Of a stretch of 64,000 nucleotides of DNA, positions 57,135 to 64,000 are shown piece by piece (the first letter of the stretch is position 1; each line of letters opens with the position of its first letter). Both the position numbers and the translations under genes were made by a program. Source of the DNA: Bacteroidales bacterium UBA6445 (lineage in GTDB: Bacteria; Bacteroidota; Bacteroidia; Bacteroidales; UBA932); contig DJOF01000008.1 in the NCBI GenBank assembly GCA_002439585.1, positions 186,001 to 250,000 on the forward strand, written 5' to 3'. The notes under the pieces were generated by a model, which did not search any database, was not told where the DNA came from, and saw nothing but the letters and a program-made list of their open reading frames with translations.

Positions 57135-57165
57135 CAAAAGTAACACAACACACTTTAATTTCAAA
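57135..57165 (-). promoter_or_regulatory. mdh promoter
   Basis: TTTG (57165-57162), 19 nt, TACTTTTG (57142-57135) on the minus strand, an exact consensus match. Leader about 80 nt, with a small palindrome TTCGGCCGAA. Confidence 0.65.
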
Positions 57166-57259
57166 CTCTGCGAGGCTAAAAAATAGACATGTCGCGATAT
57201 TACGGGGTGGAAGGGCTGGTATCTCTGCATGCTAAGGGGGTGAGATATGTCTATGGCGA

Positions 57260-59458
57260 CTAATTAGCCACTTCCGAAAGGAATTTGAGGCGCACGAGTC
57301 TTATGTCCGTCTCGTCGTAGTCGTTTCCAAATTCTCTGAATGCATCTTCAAGTGAGTCAGACTCTGCATCTTCCTTGAAATAATTGTAGATGTCCTCGAC
57401 TTCGTCCGGATCTATGTTGTTCTCTATATAATAGTCGAGATTGAGCCTAGTTCCAAACTCAACAATCTCCTCAATGGATTGGATAAGTTCGTTTATATCC
57501 ATATTGCGATTGTCTGCAATATCAGCAAGATCCATACGTCTATCGATGCTCTGTATCAAGGCGATCTTGTCAGAGGACTTGTTGGGCATTGATTTGACGA
57601 CGAAATCCACTGGCCGCTCGATGTCATTCTCTTCCACGTATTTGCGGATCAGATCCATGAATGGCCGCCCATATTTCTTCGCTTTCCCTTCCCCAACTCC
57701 CTGACATGTCTTGAGCTCGTCCACATTCTCAGGATAGAGTATGGACATATCCTCGAGTGAAGAGTCACTGAATATGATCCAAGGCTGCAGATGAAGTCTG
57801 TGGGCCTCGTCTTTTCGCAATTCTTTGAGCATCGCGAGTAATGCCATGTCTCCGCCTGAAGATGACCTCGGTGCAGAAGGCTCGTCATCTGGATCTTCTT
57901 CTGTCGCCTCAGAAAAAGTCCTTGGGGTAGCTACAAATACAGGATAAGGGGACGCGAGGAATCTCTTTCCTGCCTCTGTGATGCCAAGTAACCCGTAGTT
58001 CTCTATGTCCTTGTCTAATAGGTGTGATATGGTTGCATGGTGGGCAATCATATCCCAGTATTTCGGGCTGTGGTCCTTTCCTTTGCCGAACATCGCAAGC
58101 TTCTCATGTCCATAAAGCTTGATATTTGATGTAAGGATTCCTGAAAGAATGCTCGCAAGATGTGTTGCCTTGAACTTGCCGCCTATTGTATCTGCCAGGC
58201 TGAGCAGTGCGGTAAGGTCTGCTGAGATATCAGACTTCGGCCTCGGATTACGGCAATTGTCACAGCAACCGCAATTCTCACCCTTGTAATCTTCTCCGAA
58301 ATAGGCAAGCAGGAGTTTGTGGCGGCACTCTCCTGACTCGGCATAGTTTACTGCCTCGTCAAGAAGCTGCCTGCCTATCTCCTGTTCTGACAGGGGCTTT
58401 CCCTGAAGGAATTTCTCAAGCTTGCGAATGTCTTTATAGCTGTAATAAGTTATGCAGATGGCGTCTTTGCCGTCTCTGCCTGCCCTTCCTGTCTCTTGAT
58501 AATAACCTTCTAGACTTCGTGGAAGGTCATAATGAATGACAAACCTGACATCCGGCTTGTCTATGCCCATACCGAAAGCGATGGTCGCAACGATCACGTC
58601 CACATCTTCCATTAGGAACTTGTCTTGATTCTCAGCCCTCATCTTGGCATCCATGCCGGCATGGTATGGGACAGAACGGATGCCGTTGATGCTAAGTATG
58701 TTGTTAAGCTCTTCCACTTTCTTGCGGCTGAGACAGTATATGATGCCTGACTTGCCAGGATTCTGCTTGATGAATCTTATGATATCCTTGTCCTGGTCTA
58801 TCTTGTCCCTGATCTCGTAATATAGATTGGGCCTGTCGAATGACGATTTGAATACACATGCGTCTCTGATGCCGAGATTCTTGATGATGTCATTCTGGAC
58901 CTTGGGGGTTGCTGTAGCTGTCAGGGCTATGATAGGGGCTTTGCCGATCTCGTCTGCAATCGGTCTGATCCTCCTGTATTCTGGTCTGAAGTCGTGCCCC
59001 CAATCCGAGATGCAATGAGCTTCGTCAACTGCGTAGAATGATATGTGGATATCCCTAAGAATTGATATGTTATCCTCTTTAGTGAGACTCTCCGGGGCGA
59101 CATACAAAAGCTTGGTCTTCCCACTTGCAAGGTCATCGCGGACTTCGGCAAGCTGAGCCTTATTGAGCGATGAGTTGAGAAAATGGGCTATGCTTCCGTT
59201 GCCTGACACAAAGCCTCGGATTGCATCCACCTGATTCTTCATCAGTGCTATAAGCGGGGATACGACTATTGCTGTCCCGGGCAAAAGCAACGCCGGAAGT
59301 TGGTAGCACAATGACTTGCCTCCACCGGTCGGCATGATGACAAAAGTGTCATTGCCGGCAAGCAGGTTCATTATTATCTTCTCCTGATCGCCCTTGAAGG
59401 AGGAGAATCCAAAGAACTTATTCAGTTTCTCGCGAACCATGGTTGGTGTAAATGGCAT
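57260..59458 (-). CDS. recQ: ATP-dependent DNA helicase RecQ
   Basis: 3'-5' helicase of recombination repair, 732 residues. Helicase motifs: MPTGGGKSLCYQLPA (motif I), DEAHCISDWGHDFRPEY (motif II, DEAH), TATATP (III), and VIHYDLPRSLEGYYQETGRAGRDG (motif VI region, short form QETGRAGRDG). The zinc site follows with ECRHK and CGCCDNCR. The winged-helix RQC region and an HRDC-like segment (KTCQGVGEGKAKKYG) come next. A C-terminal acidic extension (about 640-732) follows the HRDC part, as in Bacteroidales RecQ. It precedes mdh but has a candidate promoter of its own. Confidence 0.95.
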   Translation of the reverse strand: MPFTPTMVREKLNKFFGFSSFKGDQEKIIMNLLAGNDTFVIMPTGGGKSLCYQLPALLLPGTAIVVSPLIALMKNQVDAIRGFVSGNGSIAHFLNSSLNKAQLAEVRDDLASGKTKLLYVAPESLTKEDNISILRDIHISFYAVDEAHCISDWGHDFRPEYRRIRPIADEIGKAPIIALTATATPKVQNDIIKNLGIRDACVFKSSFDRPNLYYEIRDKIDQDKDIIRFIKQNPGKSGIIYCLSRKKVEELNNILSINGIRSVPYHAGMDAKMRAENQDKFLMEDVDVIVATIAFGMGIDKPDVRFVIHYDLPRSLEGYYQETGRAGRDGKDAICITYYSYKDIRKLEKFLQGKPLSEQEIGRQLLDEAVNYAESGECRHKLLLAYFGEDYKGENCGCCDNCRNPRPKSDISADLTALLSLADTIGGKFKATHLASILSGILTSNIKLYGHEKLAMFGKGKDHSPKYWDMIAHHATISHLLDKDIENYGLLGITEAGKRFLASPYPVFVATPRTFSEATEEDPDDEPSAPRSSSGGDMALLAMLKELRKDEAHRLHLQPWIIFSDSSLEDMSILYPENVDELKTCQGVGEGKAKKYGRPFMDLIRKYVEENDIERPVDFVVKSMPNKSSDKIALIQSIDRRMDLADIADNRNMDINELIQSIEEIVEFGTRLNLDYYIENNIDPDEVEDIYNYFKEDAESDSLEDAFREFGNDYDETDIRLVRLKFLSEVAN

Positions 59459-59630
59459 AGTTCCTTGCTTTTGATCAGATAAATGTTTGCGTGTAAGCGG
59501 CCTTGGCCCGAATATTTCATGAAATTCCCTGTCTATATGTCCGACAAAGTCAACTAAAGCTTAGACTCGGGAGCAATGTGCCGAACTTGTTCGAGAACAT
59601 CACAGAGTCGTATCATAATTCAGCGTTAGC

Positions 59631-59638
59631 CAAATATA
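59631..59638 (-). promoter_or_regulatory. Candidate -7 box of recQ
   Basis: The minus strand reads TATATTTG, 173 nt before the recQ ATG. No well-placed -33. Confidence 0.35.
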
Positions 59639-59697
59639 ATAAAAAAAATGCAGAAAACGATTTTTATCTTAATAAAGATTAGATAAAGGTCAGACAA

Positions 59698-59740
59698 CGA
59701 AAGGCCGTCAGAAAGTATATTACTTTCATTCGGCCTTTCG
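59698..59740 (-). terminator. Nested hairpin downstream of rubredoxin
   Basis: CGAAAGGCCG pairs perfectly with CGGCCTTTCG, and inside it GAAAGTA pairs with TACTTTC. No long T-tract on either strand. About 95 nt beyond the rubredoxin stop; it probably ends that transcript before the recQ promoter. Confidence 0.6.
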
Positions 59741-59834
59741 CTTTGTATAGGTTGACTCAAGAGTCAAGGCTTGCCATAATTTGACCTGCAAGCTTTGTAA
59801 ACTCTTCCTTTTTAGACTTCTTCTCTTCTTAGTC

Positions 59835-59999
59835 TTATTCTTCAACAGGGGAGAAATCTTCCTTGCCTACTCCACAAAGGGGGCATACCCAATCGTCTGG
59901 AAGATCCTCAAATGCTGTCCCAGGTGCGATTCCGTTGTCAGGATCACCGACTGAGGGGTCATACACATATCCGCAGATGTTGCATACGTACTTTTTCAT
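59835..59999 (-). CDS. Rubredoxin
   Basis: 54-residue one-iron electron carrier. MKKYVCNICGYVYDPSVGD gives the first Cys pair (CNICGY, residues 6-11), and DDWVCPLCGVGKEDF the second (CPLCG). The aromatic core (Tyr, Trp, Phe) is conserved. ATG at 59999-59997, TAA at 59837-59835. It would pass electrons to oxygen or peroxide reductases; no such gene lies beside it. Exact-consensus promoter upstream. The reading frame continues past TAA-GAC-TAA for more codons (see findings). Confidence 0.93.
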   Translation of the reverse strand: MKKYVCNICGYVYDPSVGDPDNGIAPGTAFEDLPDDWVCPLCGVGKEDFSPVEE

Positions 60000-60029
60000 A
60001 TCAATTTTGCGTTTATTTTAGAATAATTT

Positions 60030-60060
60030 CAAATTTAATAAAATCGGATAGCTTTTCAAA
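60030..60060 (-). promoter_or_regulatory. Rubredoxin promoter
   Basis: TTTG (60060-60057), 19 nt, TAAATTTG (60037-60030) on the minus strand, an exact consensus match; leader about 25 nt. Confidence 0.68.
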
Positions 60061-60101
60061 TACCGTCAGTATCTTTTCTATCGAGAGCTACGGCTATTTG
60101 G

Positions 60102-61394
60102 CTATTTGTCTTCTTTTGTCCCGGCAATTATTTTTCTGTCTTCATCAATGTCAAATCCGGCTTTCTCGGCAATCCGTATCTTCAGCCTGTTGAAATGGAT
60201 TCTGTTCTTGACTATCCAGTTCTCGGCATAGATCGCTATGCATGAAGTCCCGAAATACACAATTGTCTGAATCGTCATCGCTGTAAGCTCTTTGTGTGCT
60301 GTCCATAAGTCTCCACCGGCAGTACTGAGATTGATAAAGCCCCTCGCACCGAATGTGGTTGGAAATATATATGAGAAATATCTCCAGAATCCGGGGAAAG
60401 CCTCTTTCGGCCAAGAAAATCCTGTCAGGAAAAGGCATACGGGAGACATCACTAGAAAGAGAAGGAATACAGATTCTCTGCGTGTTATGAATGTGCTCCA
60501 TGTGAATGAAAACATAACGCAATCCGTGACAAAGAATAGAAGCAGGAGGATAATGTCCATGAATTGTCCCCGTTGTGGAATACCGAAGAGAGCAGGAACG
60601 ATGCATGCTATATATATAGATATGGCCATGTAGATTAGCCAATAGGCTGTCCCCCTCGCAAGTACAACGCGACAGACTCCGTGCTCCTCTATCGTGTCCG
60701 GAAGTGTGGCGAAACTCCTGTTCTCTTCCCTTGCTGTGCCGACGAGAAGAGACATCCCATAGAAGAGGGTCTGCTGTACAATGACAAGCAGGATGGCCGA
60801 GATAAGGAAATATTCATATGAGAAAGCCCTATTGTATGGGTTGTTCTCCTCATAGGGGATAGCTTGTATGAGCTGTGCCGCTTCCTGTCCCGTAAATCCG
60901 GCCGCTGCATAGCGCTCCATCTGAATGCTGCCAACCTCGTTCAGCATCACCATATTGGTGGCCATGAGCACATTCTTGTAATAAAGGAAACTGCTCATAT
61001 CCGCATACATTGATACCGTGGCGGTCTCCAAACGGGCAAGTTTGTCACCATAGTCCTCTGGGAAATAAAGTATGCCGTGCACCTTTCCTTCTTTCATTAG
61101 CCTCTCAGCTTCATCCATATCGGTGCAGTGATACTTGATCTCGCATTCACGGGTCGCATCCACTTCCCGTATGTATCTTCTGCTATCGCTGCAGTCTGAA
61201 TTGTCCACGACTGCAATAGGGGTATCACTTAGGATACCATTGAGGTACATTATATTGTAAAGCAGAGGATAGGCAAGTCCCGCGAGGAAGAATATGATCA
61301 TTACTCCGGTGTCACTGAATATAAGCTTCAGTTCGTGGCGGAGAATATCCCTGTAGTCCTTTATCCAGGACCGTATATAGCTGTCAGTCTTCAT
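60102..61394 (-). CDS. ABC-2 type transporter permease, second subunit
   Basis: 430 residues. A first helix (about 31-50; VMIIFFLAGLAYPLLYNIMYL) is followed by a large extracytoplasmic domain (about 55-180), then five further helices between 195 and 385 (for example YFLISAILLVIVQQTLFYGMSLL). This is the YhhJ/YbhR-like ABC-2 membrane protein plan (ABC2_membrane_3). The C-terminal tail is charged. Its first codons overlap the upstream permease by 4 nt. It should form a heterodimer with that permease to export a drug-like or lipid-like compound with HlyD and TolC. I see no ATPase partner. Confidence 0.87.
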   Translation of the reverse strand: MKTDSYIRSWIKDYRDILRHELKLIFSDTGVMIIFFLAGLAYPLLYNIMYLNGILSDTPIAVVDNSDCSDSRRYIREVDATRECEIKYHCTDMDEAERLMKEGKVHGILYFPEDYGDKLARLETATVSMYADMSSFLYYKNVLMATNMVMLNEVGSIQMERYAAAGFTGQEAAQLIQAIPYEENNPYNRAFSYEYFLISAILLVIVQQTLFYGMSLLVGTAREENRSFATLPDTIEEHGVCRVVLARGTAYWLIYMAISIYIACIVPALFGIPQRGQFMDIILLLLFFVTDCVMFSFTWSTFITRRESVFLLFLVMSPVCLFLTGFSWPKEAFPGFWRYFSYIFPTTFGARGFINLSTAGGDLWTAHKELTAMTIQTIVYFGTSCIAIYAENWIVKNRIHFNRLKIRIAEKAGFDIDEDRKIIAGTKEDK

Positions 61395-62560
61395 TTCTTG
61401 GGAAAATTCTGAAGTATGTATGCCTTCTTGAGCCTATACATTACTGCAAGAGGCAACAGCAGAAATATTAGCAGGTGAATGGTTTCCTGCCACCATCCAG
61501 CAAAGCCGGTGCCGAATATGACTTCCCTTGAATAGAACATGAAATAGTGTCTTAGAGGGAAAGCCGCTGCAAGTCCCTGAATATAAGGTGGCATGGTCTC
61601 CACAGGGAGGGTAAATCCGGACATCGAGAAAGCCATGACTGAGTATAGTGCACCTATACTCAGAGCAAGTCTCGGTACTGGAAGCAGCCCTATAAGAAAG
61701 ATTGCAACCCCCTCGCTTGCAAGTACTAACAGTACTATGGCAAGACCCATGTTCCAGATTGAACCGTTGATGGGGAAATGCATCCAGTCATAAAGTAGCA
61801 GGACTATTATAAGTCCTAATACGGAAAATAAGACTGTATACACGGTCATCTTGCCAGCTAAGGCTTTTGTCATGGATTCTCCTGCTGTATGAAGCAAGTG
61901 TCTTGATGTACCGTATTTCAACTCGGCCCCGAGACTGTAGATCATGATCATTATAACACAAACCTCGAGGATTCCTGGCAGGAAAATATTTGTCAGATAG
62001 TATCCGTAGTTGGTGTAAGGGTTGCCTATCTGGTGAATATCAACCTGGACAGGCTGAATCCGTCCCATGATAGCATCCTCGTTCAATCCTTTGGCTCTCA
62101 AGACCTCACGTTGTACTGCACCATCGGCAAGATTGATCATGGTGAGGATGTTCTTGTAGGATAGTGCTCCTCCTACGAAATACAGGCCGTTGAGATAATA
62201 TGTAAATGTTGGTCTTCTGCCTGACTGAACATCAGCATACATACCTTTAGGTATGACGCATATTGCGGTCAAGTTGCCGCTCTGCATCTCTTCCCTTGCC
62301 TCTTCGAAGCTTTCGTACCTTATGCAACGCCCTAACTGGGTGGCATCGAGCTGCCTCCGGAAATTCCTTGACAGTGAAGAATTGTCATAGTCAACAATTC
62401 CGATTGGTAGATCGTGCGGCATTCCGTCTCGTAGAAATGTGAGGAAAAAAACTGCACAGAAAGCCACAGTAACTACCGAACCAAGTAGGTAGATAGGCCT
62501 GTTGCGCATTATCCTCAACTCGCGCCGGACAACCGCACTTATGTCATGCCAGACACTCAT
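61391..62560 (-). CDS. ABC-2 type transporter permease, first subunit
   Basis: 389 residues. Same plan as its neighbour: an N-terminal helix (about 22-42; PIYLLGSVVTVAFCAVFFLTF), a large extracytoplasmic part (about 45-175) with VDYDNSSLSRNFRRQLDAT, then helices such as GILEVCVIMIMIYSLGAEL and YSVMAFSMSGFTLP (the family motif near 315). Similarity in the VDxDxSxxSR region suggests the two permeases are paralogues. It begins 1 nt after the HlyD gene ends and overlaps the next permease. Confidence 0.87.
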   Translation of the reverse strand: MSVWHDISAVVRRELRIMRNRPIYLLGSVVTVAFCAVFFLTFLRDGMPHDLPIGIVDYDNSSLSRNFRRQLDATQLGRCIRYESFEEAREEMQSGNLTAICVIPKGMYADVQSGRRPTFTYYLNGLYFVGGALSYKNILTMINLADGAVQREVLRAKGLNEDAIMGRIQPVQVDIHQIGNPYTNYGYYLTNIFLPGILEVCVIMIMIYSLGAELKYGTSRHLLHTAGESMTKALAGKMTVYTVLFSVLGLIIVLLLYDWMHFPINGSIWNMGLAIVLLVLASEGVAIFLIGLLPVPRLALSIGALYSVMAFSMSGFTLPVETMPPYIQGLAAAFPLRHYFMFYSREVIFGTGFAGWWQETIHLLIFLLLPLAVMYRLKKAYILQNFPKK

Positions 62561-62561
62561 C

Positions 62562-63563
62562 TTATCTCTCCCGTCCGCTGACTATGGCTGTCATCCCGGG
62601 CCTGAGCCCGTCTACAGGACTTTCGGGTACAGCTCTCACCTCAAATGTCTTAGCATCATACATTCCAGACTCCTTCGTGGCTTTCCAGGTGGCGTATGAC
62701 TCTCTGACTGCCAGATATGTAACCTCTGCCTGACATTCGATGTTGTCGAGTGCCGGTATCTTTACTGTTATAACATCTCCCTGACGGAGGCCGTGCAGAT
62801 AGTCTTCCCTTACGTTGAATGTGAACCACACGTCATCTAAGTCTGTCACAGTCATTATGGGCGAACCTTGGCCCACGAGCTCTCCCTGTTTTGGGAATGT
62901 GGCGGATATTATGCCTGAAGCGGGGGCAGTAAGATAAAGCTCGGAAAGGTATGAGTTTACTTCACTCAGAGCGCCTTCTGCCTGCTTGACTAGTGCTGCG
63001 GCTGCAGCCTTGTCCTCGGCTCTGGCTCCATTGACTGCCATATCGTACTGGCTTCGTGCAGCCTTGGTTGTAGCTACAGCTGCATTGTACTGCGCCTCTA
63101 CCTCATCGAATTTCTGTGCAGAAACTACGTTTTGGTCATAAAGGCTCTTCATTCTGTCGTAAGATTTCTTCATCACATTCTCGGCGACAAGAGCTTTCTG
63201 CCAAAGTTCGTATGCACCTGTGATCTGCTCTTTTCTGGCACCGTTGATAGCTTTGGCGTTCTGTGCCGAGGCGGCATCCCTCAGGGCTGTTACCTGCTCA
63301 AGCTTTGCCCTTACTTCGGGAGAATCTATGAAGACCACGGTATCTCCTTTGTGTACAGTATCACCTTCCTTGACAAACAGGGTCTCGATACGTCCGGGGA
63401 CCTTGCCTGAAACTCTGTATTCTGTAGCTTCAGCCTCGCCTTGTATGACGAGTGGCCTGGGCCGTGATACGAAATACCCTGCTACCGCTATTGCTAGGAT
63501 GATGACGATAAGGGCGATAACCCCTATGATAAGATTGTAAGATCTACTGTTGTTGTTTTCCAT
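62562..63563 (-). CDS. HlyD-family membrane fusion protein
   Basis: 333 residues from the ATG at 63563 (MENNNSRSYNLIIGV); the longer frame to 63611 overlaps TolC more deeply. Signal-anchor helix about 10-30. The biotinyl-lipoyl half motif TEYRVSGKVPGRIETLFVKEGDTVHKGD (short form VKEGDTVHKGD) lies near 55-65. A long alpha-helical hairpin (about 80-215; Ala/Lys/Glu-rich) and the second lipoyl half with LTAPASGIISATFPKQGELVGQG (short form APASGIISATFP) follow, then a beta-barrel domain. It bridges inner-membrane permeases and TolC. Overlaps the TolC gene by 20 nt. Confidence 0.9.
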   Translation of the reverse strand: MENNNSRSYNLIIGVIALIVIILAIAVAGYFVSRPRPLVIQGEAEATEYRVSGKVPGRIETLFVKEGDTVHKGDTVVFIDSPEVRAKLEQVTALRDAASAQNAKAINGARKEQITGAYELWQKALVAENVMKKSYDRMKSLYDQNVVSAQKFDEVEAQYNAAVATTKAARSQYDMAVNGARAEDKAAAAALVKQAEGALSEVNSYLSELYLTAPASGIISATFPKQGELVGQGSPIMTVTDLDDVWFTFNVREDYLHGLRQGDVITVKIPALDNIECQAEVTYLAVRESYATWKATKESGMYDAKTFEVRAVPESPVDGLRPGMTAIVSGRER

Positions 63564-64000
63564 TGTCTGCTGTAGTGATATAGTTTCCTTCGGCCTTCTG
63601 CAGATTGACATGGGTCATCTGTAGTTCTATGCCTGCATCAATATATTCTGAATGAGCCTGAAGCCAGGCTGTATGGGCTGCGAGGGCCGTGTTGGCGGTG
63701 ACGACTCCAGCCTCAAACCCTATGGATGCGGTGCGGAGATTCTCCTCTGCACTTGCAAGATTGTTCTCAGCCATCTCTACCTTCTCAAGAGCCTCATCAA
63801 GTTGCTTGCGGAGCTGTGTGACCTGAAGGTTTATCATCTCCTTCGCATCTTCGAGGCGGCTTCTGTATATGGTAGCTTCGGCTTTTGCCTTGCGGGTCTT
63901 CTGCAAGGCCTCGAACCCGTGGAAAATGGGTATGTTGATAGCGACACCGACACTAAACATCCCACCCCATACATTGTCGAATCCGTGGAAACTGCTTGGG
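63544..64000 (-). CDS. TolC-family outer-membrane efflux protein, C-terminal part
   Basis: The frame is open to the window edge and enters as PSSFHGFDNVWGG before MFSVGVAINIPIFHG, so the internal Met at 63960 is not the start. About 150 C-terminal residues are seen. VGVAINIPIFHGFEALQKTRKAKA is the characteristic TolC second-repeat start (short form INIPIFHG), followed by long amphipathic helices (ENLRTASIGFEAGVVT; short form FEAGVVT). It forms the outer-membrane tunnel. First gene seen of the four-gene efflux unit. Confidence 0.9.
   Translation of the reverse strand, partial: PSSFHGFDNVWGGMFSVGVAINIPIFHGFEALQKTRKAKAEATIYRSRLEDAKEMINLQVTQLRKQLDEALEKVEMAENNLASAEENLRTASIGFEAGVVTANTALAAHTAWLQAHSEYIDAGIELQMTHVNLQKAEGNYITTADNGKQQQ

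Larger units (their letters stand above)
59459..59834. other. 376-nt gap recQ/rubredoxin
   Basis: No gene I can defend. It contains the recQ -7 candidate, a nested hairpin (59698-59740), a small palindrome (59752-59767), and an open tail in frame with rubredoxin (59757-59834). Confidence 0.65.

Noticed and set aside
59912..60193. 93-codon plus-strand frame over rubredoxin
   Set aside because: The minus strand encodes a perfect rubredoxin with promoter; this frame is its shadow.

Overview
The window is a piece of a Bacteroidota (order Bacteroidales) chromosome. The evidence is direct. Many start regions carry the phylum's sigma-ABfr promoter (TTTG, 19-20 nt, then TAnnTTTG). Almost all leaders are AT-rich and lack a Shine-Dalgarno sequence. 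The gene set (SusC-like beta-barrel receptor, ExbBD-TonB, NAD-malate dehydrogenase, M49-like and M6 lipoprotein peptidases, Hc1-type histone H1-like protein, phosphotransferase-RapZ fusion) is typical of gut Bacteroidales. I cannot fix the genus. I see no rRNA, tRNA, CRISPR array, transposase, integrase or phage gene. This is mostly core chromosome with a few accessory secreted enzymes.

Layout. 0.1-6.7 kb: a secreted esterase, nucleoside phosphorylase, HAD phosphatase, ClpC and MazG. 6.7-13.8 kb (minus strand): DUF2752 and CD225 membrane proteins, an Smr protein, PurA, SSB, AroE, a TrmH-type methyltransferase and LysS. 13.9-21.4 kb: RecJ, then the minus-strand run rluB-like, era, topoisomerase IV A, aroK. 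21.4-26.5 kb: exbB-exbD-tonB and an outer-membrane receptor. 26.6-31.4 kb: ruvC, serS, L27, L21, S21, a sirtuin and an AAA-type ATPase. 31.7-37.3 kb: a giant AsmA-like protein, prmA, tpiA. 37.5-43.9 kb: secreted or lipid-anchored hydrolases, including a tandem-domain esterase. 44-51.7 kb: histone H1-like protein, pth, L25, EttA, then the nicotinate salvage pair pncA/pncB and an APH-RapZ fusion. 51.8-60 kb: paired MFS paralogues, a duplicated-domain lipoprotein, mdh, recQ, rubredoxin. 60-64 kb: an efflux operon (TolC, HlyD, two ABC-2 permeases) with no ATPase gene visible.

How the genes work together. The exbB/exbD/tonB cluster can energise the adjacent receptor. pncA and pncB form the nicotinamide to nicotinate mononucleotide branch of NAD salvage, and a sirtuin that consumes NAD lies elsewhere in the window. 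aroE and aroK are steps of the shikimate pathway. L21, L27 and S21 lie together with leaders that look regulatory. S21 stands out because it has an extended anti-Shine-Dalgarno match in a genome that otherwise hardly uses such sites.

The intergenic DNA is unusually informative. There are two families of dispersed repeats (a GTGTGC-TGGTG-GCACAT hairpin element at 5.65 and 36.4 kb; a promoter-associated element at 31.4, 37.4 and 42.0 kb), three short tandem or direct repeat tracts (8.55, 39.1, 47.7 kb), and several perfect palindromes at gene ends. Two small genes not obvious at usual length cut-offs are a 57-residue histone H1-like protein (44011-44184) and a 54-residue rubredoxin (59835-59999). 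I did not find a clearly new defence or mobile system. The strongest candidates for further biology are the S21 translational signal, the APH-RapZ fusion and the dispersed structured repeats.
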